From NCBI RefSeq assembly GCF_004379255.2, contig NC_056050.1, positions 14,060,514 to 14,124,513 of the forward strand: a stretch of DNA of 64,000 bases, written 5' to 3'. The notes beneath the pieces are model-generated. The model saw only the letters and a program-made list of their open reading frames with translations, did no database searches and was not told where the DNA came from. This DNA comes from Salvia splendens. Lineage: Eukaryota; Streptophyta; Magnoliopsida; Lamiales; Lamiaceae. Shown here piece after piece: positions 43,430-53,851 of the stretch (position 1 is the first letter of the stretch; each line of letters starts with the position of its first letter). A program made the position numbers and the translations under genes.

Positions 43430-43939
43430 GGAACTTCACGCCCTCACAAAAATACTGCAGACATTCGCTGGTAGTTGTTTTGCCGATGTGGAGGTACTCA
43501 TCAAACATGTCGGCCGCACCTCCATATGCCAGCTACCTGATTGCGGCAGTGCACTTCTGTATGGGCGTGTGGCCGGGTTTACCAACCGCATCCTCCCTCA
43601 TCTAGAAATACTCGTATCGACGCTCTAAAGCACCCATGATACGCAGAAATAGCGGACGACGCATCCTAAAACGTCGTCGGAACATGTTCTCCCTAAACCG
43701 CGACTCCGGAGCGAAGTAGTCCTCATATAACCGACGGTGTGCAGCGATGTGGTCCCGGGGTACTATAGCTTGACGATGGATGGGTCGAGGTGCCACCGGC
43801 TGCTGCTGCTGCAAGGCCACTTGTATCAAACGATTTATCTCCCTGGACGTAACGTCCCGCACCTCTTCGTTAATTCGCCGGTGTAAGTCATCAGCACCCC
43901 ACCACTACCACCGGCACCACTACCACTACCACTAGCCAT
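43430..43939 (-). pseudogene. Harbinger transposase N-terminal fragment
   Basis: ATG at 43939 opens a Gly/Ser-rich leader. After a one-base shift near 43890 the frame runs INEEVRDVTSREINRLIQ, RRLYEDYFAPESRFRENMF, RRRFRMRRPLFLRIM and, after another stop or shift near 43602, CTAAIRQLAYGGAADMFDEY and HIGKTTTSECLQYFC, all typical of plant Harbinger (ALP1/HARBI1-like) transposases. The DDE catalytic part is absent because the fragment ends at 43430. Confidence 0.82.
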
Positions 43940-44211
43940 TTTGGATATTTAAAAGAAACGTAGAGAGAGAGAGAGAAACTCATTAAAACAAGTGGTGCGA
44001 ATGAAATGAAGTTCAACGAGCCGTGTATATAGAGTTTTTTTAAAATTAAAAAATTGGGACATCACGACGGACGTCCCGACAGACGTAGTCGGAAAGCCGC
44101 GGATCTGCGGTGTCCGCAAGCGACGTTCGCGTCTGCCTCTCACTCGCCTAATGGCGGACGTCGCGTACGTCGGTCTAACGTCCGTCGGGACGACCGCCAT
44201 TACTGATGCTC
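43430..44211 (-). mobile_element. PIF/Harbinger element fragment
   Basis: On the minus strand the element begins at 44211 with GAGCATCAGTAATGGCGG, a Harbinger-type terminus, next to TTA. It contains the N-terminal third of a transposase and is cut at 43430, where Athila LTR sequence ends. The GC-rich leader (CGTCCGTCGGGACG repeats) near 44060-44200 is usual for these elements. Confidence 0.7.
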
Positions 44212-44369
44212 TTAGGTGTTAGTCATATATTGATTGTGTTCTACTCTTACTCCTGCAAACATATCAAACCCTTTTTCTCTCTTTGCTGCATAAGATATCT
44301 GTCTTTTTTGCCTTAATTGTTGTAAGAGTTCTTGAAGAAAATGGCATACAATCTTGAATTTGTTATCAC

Positions 44370-46277
44370 TAGGCATGCACAAACCGAACCGAACCGCCGG
44401 TTCACAAACCGGAACCGGCGCGGCGGTTCCGAACCGGCAGACGGTTCGACGGTTCATGCGGGCCAGTTCAGGTTCAAGAATTTGAGGAATCGGAACCGCC
44501 GGTTCGAACCGGCAGTTCAAATGATTTTTTTTAAATATTTATTATTTATTATTTATAAAAATTAATTTTTATATTTAAAAATCAATCAATTTTCCCAAAT
44601 AAATAAATACAAGAATTTCATAATAGTCCATATTTATTTGTTGGGCCTCTGAATTCTAAAAACCATTCTTAGTTATTTCTCTTTTATAGAAACATCCTTG
44701 AATATTTTGTGTTTCACTTTCAATGTGGGACAAATATGTTGAAGTATTTTCTCTTATAACTACATGTTTAGCTCATTCGATCATCTTTTTCCAATGTGGG
44801 ATACAAAACTTTCTTTTGTCTTCTACTTTTCTTTATTTTTTTACTATATTTTATTATTTACTAATTTTATCTTTATTTTTGTCATGATTCTTTTTCTAAG
44901 ACAAATTTATAGATAATAATAGCATCAAATAGAATAGATTAATTAAATTTGAATGTTGCATGTTGCTCATAATTTGTATATTTATATAATGTGGATGTGT
45001 TCAAATAATATTTGGATCTAAATGTGCTCACTTTTACAGAGACATCCTTGAATATTTTGTGTTTCACTTTCAATGTGGGACAAAATATGTTGAAGTATTT
45101 TCTTTTATAACTATATGTTTAGATCATTCATTCGTATTTTTCTAATGTGGAATACAAAACTTTCTTTTGTTTTCTACTTTTCTTTATTTTATACTACATT
45201 TTATTATCTTTATTTTTGTATGATTTTTTTTCTAAGACAAATTTATAGATAATAATAGTATCAACTAGAATAGTTTAGTTTGAATAGTTTAATTAAATTT
45301 GAATGTTGCATGTTGCTCATAATTTGTATATTTATAGAATGTGGACGTGTTCAAATAATTGGATTTAAATGTAAGCATGTTGCTAATTTTTCTCAATATA
45401 TTGATTAAAATGTGAAAAGAACAACAATTAATATAATTTGTATCATAATGATAAAAATAGATAACTAAAGTATGATTTGTATAGCGATATAATATAGTTT
45501 ATATATTTATATATTAGTATTAGACTAATAGTATGAGTTTGTATAATAGCTATTATTCTAATAGATGTAGTATAATTTATATAAATAAAATTATTATTTG
45601 TGAATATATTCTTGATTGATAAGAATAAACAATTATTGAGTAATATGATTTGTATATAGATAAATAATCATTCATATAATAGTTATTGTTATATTAATGT
45701 AATTTGTAATAATTATTCTCTTAATGTGTATAATGGTATTTATTAGTTAACATATACTACATAAACTTATACACAAACGAATCGATAATGATAAAGGATT
45801 AAAGAATAATATTTTATGTAATAATATTTGTTGTTAAATTATAATTATAATAATAAAAAATAGTCAAGATATAAACAAAGATGATGGAAATGTACCATGT
45901 AGTTACAAATAATGACTTTTATCCCACATTGAAATAAAGAACAACACATCCAAGAACATGTAGCTATAAAAGAGAATCATCCAATACACTATCTTTCAAC
46001 TCAAAGGCTCAAGTCCAATATTATATGTTGTGACTTGTAGTCTCGGTCAAATAAAGACTAAAACGAAAAAAAAAATGAACCTTTGAACCAGAGCGGAACC
46101 GACGGTTTTGGCTGAAAACTGACGGTTTTGAACCGCCCTATAAACCGCCGGTTTTTTTAACCGGAACCGGAACCGCCTAGAACCTTGGCGGGCTAATTCA
46201 GGTTCAATGAAATTTTGAACCGTGAACCGCCGGTTCCGAACCGGAACTGGTGGTTTTTGAACCGTATGCATGCCTAT
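44370..46277. mobile_element. hAT-like non-autonomous element in the NLR
   Basis: 1.9 kb insert starting TAGGCATGCACAAACCG and ending CGTATGCATGCCTAT, with subterminal CCGGTTC/GAACCGG repeats on both sides. The flanks GTTATCAC (44362-44369) and CTTATCAC (46278-46285) match at 7 of 8 bases, consistent with the 8-bp duplication of hAT elements. The interior is AT-rich and encodes nothing. It contains a direct duplication of about 350 bases. Confidence 0.75.
44686..45378. repeat. Internal tandem duplication of the hAT-like element
   Basis: ACATCCTTGAATATTTTGTG and the next 300 or so bases at about 44694-45030 recur at about 45044-45378, ending in GTGTTCAAATAAT in both. A short inverted relative (TCCCACATTGAAA and AACATGTAGCTATAAAAGAG) lies near 45918-45975. 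Confidence 0.75.
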
Positions 46278-47822
46278 CTTATCACCATCCTACAACAAAT
46301 CCTCCATCCTGAACAAACCCACTGGACTTTTGATCACAACAAACCTCAACTTGAATCCCTGCTCCAAAAAGCTGAATCTTTGATGCAGATTCTTGAAAAG
46401 TCTTCACCCATCCAAATAGCAAGTTTGGAGAGCCAAATTAGAGATACAGTGTATAAAGCAGAGGATATTATTAAGTCACAGATGGTTCATCAAATGCTCT
46501 CCAACCCAGAAAGCAAGAGCTTGACCTTTTCCACACCATATCTGCAACAAGTCACTCAAGAGGATGACTTCATCAGATTTGCAGCAACTTGAATCTACCA
46601 AGCTTGTGGAAGAATCGGAGGAAAATAGTGCTTCTTCCTCAAGATCTAAGAGCGATTTGGTGGGAGTTGATGAAGATCTGTTGCAGTTGAAGGATCGTCT
46701 CACGAATACGGAGAGGAAGGTGGAGATCATACCCCTTGTAGGTATGGGTGATATCGGTAAGTCCACCCTTGCTCAAAATCTTTACGACGATGCATATATC
46801 GTTTCTCACTTTGATTATCGTGGTTGGGCTGCGATTTCATAAGTTCTCAATATCCGGGAAATTATGTTAAGTCTTCTTCGTGGCCCAAATGAAAACGTAA
46901 GTGATGAACTGATTGGATGTGGAGATTATGAGTTGAGAGAAATGTTGCATAAGAGGTTGTTTGGGCGAAGATATATGATAGTGTTGGATGATATTTGGAG
47001 CACGAAAGTCTGGGATGAGATAAAGATGCATTTCCCGGACAACGGTAATGGGAGTCGGATTGTGATCACCACTAGGGAGTCTGATGTGGCGGAACATGTT
47101 GCAGGCTCGAAGAGTCTGCATCATGTGCATTTGCTAGACGAGTTTGCAAGTCGGGATTTACTTTGTCAGATTGTGTTTGGGGAAGAGGATTGTACTGGTG
47201 AATTGGAAGAGGGAGTAGCTAAGATTGGGAGAGATTGCAGTAGGCTCCTCTTGCCATTCATGTGATTGGAGGGCTCTTGTCGAAGGTTGAAAGATTTAAA
47301 GATGTTTGGGTTAATGTTTCAACAAATGTAAAAGCTTCAATTGTTAAATAAAAAAAGCAGCATTTCTCCAATATAGTTTTCCTTAGTTATAATCACTTGC
47401 CGATTCACTTGAAACCATGTTTATTGTATATGGGAGCTTTTCCCGAAGATGATGAGATTAAGGGATCTAGACTTGCGAGCTTGTGGATAGCCGAGGGATT
47501 TGTGAAACCCAAGGGAGATAAGAGTTTGGAGAAAGAGGTCGAGGATTACTTAAAAGCTCTAGTGGAGAGGGATCTACTTTTGGTTAGAGAAAAAAAGTCC
47601 AATGGGAAATCAATGAGTTACTCAATACATGATCAGTTGAGGGATTTGTGCATAAGGCTAACGAAGAGGAATTTTTAAACGTCAAGGATTCTATGCGTCG
47701 TGTAAGTGTTCAGTCTTCATATGAAATGGAAGATGTGTGTGCTTCACCCCAATTGATGTCACTTGCTCGATCTTTTATATGCACTGGGAAGGAGATTAAA
47801 TCTCTTATCTTCTCAATATTAA

Positions 47823-48385
47823 ACATGTCATTCTATATGTAAAACATGTCATTCGATAAGCATGTCATTCCATAATAGAAACATGTCATTCATTATATAA
47901 ACTAGGTCATTATGTAGTAATGCATATTACAAAAATAACATCCATTTAGATCGAGGGTCAAAACCGATCAAAACCGAATCCAACGACATTGATGGTAGCA
48001 GTATGCACCAAATAATGCAAAATCGAAAAAACACGAGCAAGAATTAGAAAGAAAAAAAATCAACTATAAAAATTAAGATCAATAATTACAAACTGAATCT
48101 GCTTTACGGTCGTTACATGTATCTAAACACGTCATTCTATGTGCTCTAATATACATCACGCAGCTTAAGTAAGATAAAGACAGTTTCTTCTATTGCAACA
48201 TGAACTCGTGACATCTCTCAACTTTTTGCCTCATCTGTGCGAGTATCTTCTCCGTTTTAGTAATAATTTGTTGAGGCCTATACTGGCATAAAAAACATGT
48301 CATTCTATAATGTAAAACATGTCACTCTATATTCCAAAATGTAAAACATGTCACTCTATATTCCAAACATGTCATTATATACTTA
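47823..48385. repeat. Degenerate ACATGTCATT repeats
   Basis: AACATGTCATTC-type units occur at least four times in 47823-47895 and again about four times in 48291-48375, with variants ACATGTCACTCTATATTCC. The 400 bases between have no gene. The repeats begin exactly where the NLR homology ends. Confidence 0.65.
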
Positions 48386-48539
48386 CAAATGCACTGCACG
48401 ACGGGAGGAAAACATCCATTTAGGTCGAGGGTCGGATTAACAAACATCAGGTCATATAAGATAACATGTACGACATGCTTATTACAGAGCATGTAACATG
48501 CATAAACCAGTCATAATAGTTTAAAATGATGATTAAAGA

Positions 48540-48785
48540 CATGTAGACTAATCATGTAGAGAACATATCATAACAAGAGCAAAACTGAGTCATACAAGTT
48601 CAATGAAATAATGCCTATAACTGACAATGATCATTGGTCATACTAAAGGCAAAATCGAAGCATAATAGCAGTTAACATATCATAATAAGAGCATAAATGA
48701 GTCATACAACTCAATAAAATAAGGCCTACAACTGACAATGACAATTGGTCATACTAAAGGCAAAATCGAAGCATAACAGACAAAT
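48540..48785. repeat. Tandem duplication of about 115 bases
   Basis: AACATATCATAACAAGAGCA through GGCAAAATCGAAGCATAA (about 48565-48668) is followed by a near copy (about 48675-48777). A shorter third relative (ATAAATGAGTCATA) lies at 50011, across the Copia insertion. Confidence 0.65.
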
Positions 48786-48847
48786 GAAAGAGACTGTTGT
48801 TGTGTAGTATGAAAAACATAAATTTCACAGCAAGTGAATAAGACCAT

Positions 48848-49131
48848 TATTGTGACAAAATAGAGTAATTGTGTAATCGACAAACGAAAGAAAGTAAAAA
48901 GACACAGAATTTACGTGGTTCGCCAATTGGCTACGTCCACGGGCAAGAACGGAGAACAAATTGTATTATGACTGCTGTTACAGATTTAAGATCATGATCA
49001 CAGAATTATGTGCTCTACTCACATATAAATAGGCACACATGAGATCCTATCCTAATTAGGAAAATAAGTCTATCCCAATTAGGAAACATAATCCTATCCC
49101 AATTAGGAGACAAATTCAACTCATACTAACT
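48848..49131 (-). repeat. Copia LTR (3' in element orientation)
   Basis: It matches 49723-50007 with a few substitutions and reads TATTGTGACA at its left end, where the other copy has TGTTGTGACA. On the plus strand it contains CTCACATATAAATAGGCACAC. Confidence 0.85.
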
Positions 49132-49314
49132 AATCTCCACCTTGACTTGAATCCTCCTTCCAAATGCATCATCATAATACCAAACAAACAAACTTCTTTA
49201 TCCTTGCCTCAAATTTTCCCTCCACGGGCAACTAACAGCTCATGACATCAACATTACGCAAATCCAGCAAAAAAATTTTCAAATTTTCCGGATGATCCGA
49301 AGGGGCATACCTTC

Positions 49315-49700
49315 CTAATTGCGTAATCGAAACAAACGTTGCTTCAGGAACAACTTGTTTGTTAGAGACTTCGTCATGTAAAGACTCTCCAACTTCGTCC
49401 AAAGGGCAGCAACAGTCTCCTGCTCAGTAACTTTGATGATAACATCGTCAGACAGGCACAACATCATGGTCGAGTTGGCCTTTTCTTCTAAGGTTGTCCA
49501 CTCCTCATCATCCTCCATTGCCTTCTTTGTTTTGAGCAGCGCCCACAAACTCTGCCGCTTCAGCAAGGATCGCATCTTGATCTGTCATAAGCTAAAATTA
49601 TTTCTCCCGGTGAATTTGTCGACCTTCACGTTCAAAGCAGATATCTTGATCGATTAACACAGAAACCCTAAGAAATGCGAAATTCAAAACCCTAGTCCAA
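49315..49700 (-). pseudogene. Copia gag fragment
   Basis: The minus strand reads SLWALLKTKKAMEDDEEWTT, LEEKANSTMMLCLSDDVIIK and AALWTKLESLYMTKSLTNKL, the gag region of plant Copia elements. An upstream part (about 49600-49680) carries the start of the same protein in a different frame. The fragment ends at 49315 with a stop, and the rest of the polyprotein is absent. Confidence 0.8.
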
Positions 49701-49722
49701 AAACCAGGCTCTGATACCAGTT

Positions 49723-50007
49723 TGTTGTGACAAAATAGAGTAATTGTGTAATCGACAAACGAAAGAACGTAAAGAGACACAGAATTTACGTGGTTCGCCA
49801 ATTGGCTACGTCCACGGGCAAGAACGGAGAACAAATTGTATTATGACTGTTGTTACAGATTTAAGATCACGATCACAGAATTATGTGCTCTACTCACATA
49901 TAAATAGGCACACATGAGATCCTATCATAATTAGGAAACATAAGCCTATCCCAATTAGGAAACATAATCCTATCCCAATTAGGAGACAAATTCAAGTCAT
50001 ACTAACA
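49723..50007 (-). repeat. Copia LTR (5' in element orientation)
   Basis: TGTTGTGACA to CATACTAACA on the plus strand, so TG...CA ends are kept. It lies next to the primer site at 49706-49720. Confidence 0.87.
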
Positions 50008-50012
50008 ACCAT

Positions 50013-51949
50013 AAATGAGTCATAGCAGTGAAATGAGAAAATGAGGAGGAATGAACATGTATTATCTACACTGTCATCAGCAGATGATTGATTGTCCCCA
50101 TGAGAAATAGGATGTGCTCTGATTTCCATTTGTGGAATGTAGATACAAAAAAATCTGTCATAAAAAACCGACTGGTGGAAGTTATCAAACCATGAAAAAA
50201 TTATAGATTACAAGCATAACCAACTGATGGAGTGAAGAAGGAGATGAGAAAACATTGATATGGATTATGGAGTACTCAGTAAAAGTTAGATTGGATCTGG
50301 AGAAAAAATTACAGATGAAGGAGGCGTATGAGATGATAGAGTGTTAAAGGAATCCATAAACACACGAACAATCTGGAAGATAATTATTCACGAAGAATAA
50401 ATCTTCACGAAAAGAAGTATAATGGAAGATTGTAGGGATTGCCGATGAAGAAGATGGAAGAGATGAAGAAGGAGTGGCGAAGGAGAAGGAGTTGAAGTTG
50501 AAGAATCTGTTAACTCATAAATCACGCACATGATTTGATTTGTTAGTGGAAAGAGAAATATGCAAGATTGTAGGGACTGCCATAACAATCGATATCACAT
50601 AAATGGAGCCATCAGATTGTCTAATCCTATGGTCCAAAATCGGATTGTATTTCTTTGTTTAAGTGCATTTTTGTTTGGATCATTTCCCTATCCTCCACAA
50701 TTTAAATTCAAGTCCATGATGTATTTTGAAACTGGCAAAGTCTAAGAGGAATTTCTCTAGAATTAGGCCCAATCCTTGCCATATCTAACAAAGTGAACGA
50801 CTCCTAATGAAATGGATAGAGTAGTATTTATTGAGTTTGGCGATAGATCCTTGGAGATTTAGATTATCCTTATTCTAAGATTTATGCTTATTAGTTAAAG
50901 TAGTTCTAATTTTATTTAATTTTTTTTAGGAATATTAATCAGAGTTTTTTTAAATGAAATACATGATTTCAAATTCAAAACGTATATTTTCTTTGTTTCA
51001 TAAAAATATGTGCATTAGAAATGGCGCGGGAATTAATGCACAGTTGGTAAAGTAAGAGAAAAGACGAGAAGAGTAGTTAAATTAGTCTTAGTGGGATAGT
51101 GAGACCCATATTATAATGAGTGTTTAATGAGTTGTAATAGTAAGCCATATTTGTTACTAAGCTGTAAATAAATTGATTTATATGAGTAATGAATTATGAT
51201 AACTTTTTCATAAATAAAAATGCACAAATTTTTATTGGATGAACGAAAATAAAAAGGGCAAATATTTATATTGGACATTATAAGCTCCCACCGTCTAAGA
51301 GGGACGTTTAAATGAATATTTCATCACTTTCATGTTGAAAATTCTCTAGGGCTAATATAGGTATGTAGGACATAATTTCTTATGCCATAAAGAACTTTCA
51401 ACTAAATTTGAGGAACGAAGTTGTCAAATTTTTTTCGACGCTTAATTTGTAAATAAGCTAACGCAATTTGGTCGGATGATTAGTATTCTAAAAATGACAA
51501 ACATTGTAAATGTATGATGATCAATGATCATTTTAAAAAATACACACTCATGCTTATTATTATAGACTTTTTAAAAGTGGATATATGAGAGCAAATTCCA
51601 CTTGTTATCATCCACACTAGACAAGACAATTAGTATTTTGCAACTATCAACCTTTATATATAATGGGTCTACTAATCTTAAGCAACCATTATACTGTATC
51701 TTTTATCTTTTGTACTTACATGAATCGTAAGTGATTAATTAGCGTTTTCTTAAAAAGTAGTAGGAGTATATATTTGACGTGGTACATTTAGTGCAATAAA
51801 TAAATTTAATATATAACGCCCCATTAAAAGTAAACTTTATTAGTAAAATTTGTTGACCAAAGTACTATACAACAAACTTTATTGTAAAATTTATTGACCA
51901 AAGAATAAGTGGTAAATGGTTATTTGAGAAAACTACTAATTGTAGTAAT
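50013..51949. other. Intergenic stretch without recognisable gene
   Basis: About 1.9 kb. A short repeat of AGATTGTAGGGA(T/C)TGCC occurs at about 50427 and 50564. Otherwise the sequence is AT-rich. Open frames here are short and lack any known motif. Confidence 0.45.
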
Positions 51950-52460
51950 ACTCCCTTCATTCATTATTAATTGGGTTGTTTTTTTTTAATTTTTGGAAAG
52001 TTTTAATATATTAATGCATTTCTATTTTTGGTAAAAAAAAATAACATTCTCTTTTACTCTTTTCGTTCCATAATAGTGGTTGCATTTCTCTTCGGTACAA
52101 ATATTAAGAAAATAAATGTCAAATGTATTAAATAAAAAAATAATAAAATAGGAGAGATGAGAAAGCAGATATAATAAAGTAAGAGAGATAAAAAAGTAAG
52201 ATTGGAAAAATATGTTACTTCCTCCGTTCCATAGTAGTAGAAGCATTTCTTTTTGGCACGGAGATTAACAAAAATGTGTGTAATATATTAAATAAAAAGA
52301 TAATAAAGTAGGGGAAAGGAAAAATTAAAGATAATAAAGAGATATAGAAAAGTAAGAGTGAGAAAATGTGTTAATTTTTACTAAAAGAGAAAATAGTTCT
52401 ACTATTATGAAACATCAAAAATAGAAAAATAATTCAACTACTATATAAAACGGAGAGAGT
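51950..52460. repeat. Stowaway-like MITE pieces
   Basis: An incomplete left end ACTCCCTTCATTCATTATTA at 51952, an incomplete copy starting near 52058 (CTCTTTTCGTTCCATAATAG) and a fuller one at 52218-52460 (CTTCCTCCGTTCCATAGTAG to ATAAAACGGAGAGAG). They lie in tandem about 430 bases upstream of the translocator gene. Confidence 0.65.
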
Positions 52461-53360
52461 TCTTTATCTCTCCTCATTTATTTTACTTCATTCTCTTACT
52501 TTATTCACCCTTCACCTAACACGTTATTTTTAATAAGTATGCCTAGAAATGTATCTCAATTCATATTTTTAGCATATGCATTTTTCTGGATAGTTGACTT
52601 GTCTCTCCACCTCCACTCCACCTATAAAGTCATAAACTGATAAAAACTTTTCAAACATGAATATTCAGAAAATTAGATATTTTTATTTTGCAAATGTACC
52701 TGGCGAACGAAACAGTCCAAATGAATCCATTTATAAAAAATTGACATATAGAAACACAAGATCCCATTCTTCTTATATTCTGATTACGATTCCGATTCCG
52801 ATTCCGATTCATCTCCACGCTCTCACTTTCCTCACACTTACCTCCGCCGCCGCCACCACCACTGCTACATACACATATTATACAAAAAATGCAGGGCGCG
52901 GGTTTAGTTTTACGTCCATTGCCTTCACTCTCCACCAATTCCCGGAGGATCTCCTCTACATTCAATCCCATCTATCACCCATCCTCGGAGAAATTGATCC
53001 TCAGAAATCACCAGTCGTCGTCGTTTGCGTCAGCTTCTTTTTCGTGCTGGAAATTTACCATCAATTTCGGTAGTTCCAAGGGGAAATCGGATGGCGTCAT
53101 GGCTAGTGCAACCAAGGATACCTTCGAGAGCCCCCAAATCGAAGAGCTTTGGTGCTCGGGTTGCTTTTCGCGCTTTGGGGCCTTTTTAATGTTTACTTCA
53201 ATATCTATAACAAGCAGGTACTACTTTTCTCATCTCTATTGTTGTTGTATCAATTAAATGTTGCTGCTTATTTCGTGGGCTAAATTCCATGAATGTACGT
53301 CATGAGAGATGATATCCGCCATTTGTACCCGGAAAAAAAACATTTCCAGCGATGGGAAAG

Positions 53361-53851
53361 ATGCGTGAGCCTCTCGCGTGTTTTAACCAAACACGCGATA
53401 GCCTCTTGCGTGTTATCAACAACGCGATAGCCTCTTGCGTGTTATCAACAATGGCGTTCATCGTCTCGCCCTCAAAATCCGCCTCCAACCGCCGCGATTT
53501 CCTCACGAGCCTCCCGTCGCACCTCATCATCGAGATCCTCTCCCGCCTCCCCGCGAAATCCCTCGTCCAGTGGAAATCCGTCTGCAAGCAGTGGCTTGAT
53601 CTCACCTCCGATCCCTACCTCGCCAAGCTGCATTTCACCCGATCGAAGCCCGGCGTCGCGATCCACCAATCGGAGCCGTCGAAGAACCTCCTCCGAGTCA
53701 CCGATTTCGACGATTTCCACGCTCCGACGGCCGAGATCGACCTCGCGTGCTTATCCAAGGCAAACACGCGAGAGCGTCACGCGTGTTTAATCAAGGACGC
53801 CAGAGCGTCATGCGTGTTTATTCAAGGCAAACACGCGAGAGGCTCACGCAT
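53361..53851. repeat. Two sets of three 19-bp palindromes in the Pack-MULE
   Basis: Left set: 53361-53379, 53393-53411 and 53422-53440. Right set: 53766-53784, 53797-53815 and 53833-53851. Each has an 8-base arm, 3-base spacer and 8-base arm, for example ACGCGATA-GCC-TCTTGCGT and ACGCGAGA-GCG-TCACGCGT, at a pitch of 29-36 bases. The sets lie at the inner sides of the terminal repeats, facing the captured F-box piece. Confidence 0.88.
53452..53757 (+). pseudogene. Captured F-box gene fragment
   Basis: ATG 53452 opens a frame reading MAFIVSPSKSASNRRDFL, then LPSHLIIEILSRLPAKSLVQ and WKSVCKQWLDLTSDPYLAKL, an F-box that would bind SKP1 in an SCF ubiquitin ligase. About 100 residues are kept (through VTDFDDFHAPTAEIDLACL) before the frame enters the palindromes and terminal repeat. 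The substrate-recognition domain is missing. High GC marks it as foreign to the AT-rich intron. It reads in the same direction as the host gene. Confidence 0.87.

Larger units (their letters stand above)
44341..47842 (+). pseudogene. R1-like CC-NB-ARC disease-resistance gene, split and truncated
   Basis: The gene starts at ATG 44341 (MAYNLEFVIT), is cut after ten codons by a hAT-like element and resumes in frame at about 46278 with ILQQILHPEQTHW and the coiled-coil region (DTVYKAEDIIKSQM). A frame change near 46590 leads to NB-ARC: P-loop GMGDIGKSTLAQ (usual GMGGIGKTTLA), kinase-2 YMIVLDDIW and RNBS-B GSRIVITTRESDVA. A stop occurs at 46840, and a one-base shift hits the GLPL box near 47250, followed by ARC2/MHD-like parts (KPCLLYMGAFPEDDEI, SIHDQLRDLC). 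It ends near 47842 before any leucine-rich repeats. NLRs detect pathogen effectors in the cell; this copy is not functional. Confidence 0.88.
48848..50007 (-). mobile_element. Deleted Copia element, 1.16 kb, with ACCAT duplication
   Basis: Two LTRs of about 285 bases (48848-49131 and 49723-50007) flank 590 bases of interior. ACCAT at 48843-48847 and 50008-50012 is the target duplication. On the minus strand the primer site CTGGTATCAGAGCC (49706-49720) follows the right-hand LTR and the purine tract AAGGTGGAGATTAG precedes the left-hand LTR. Only a gag piece remains; protease, integrase and RT are deleted. Confidence 0.87.
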
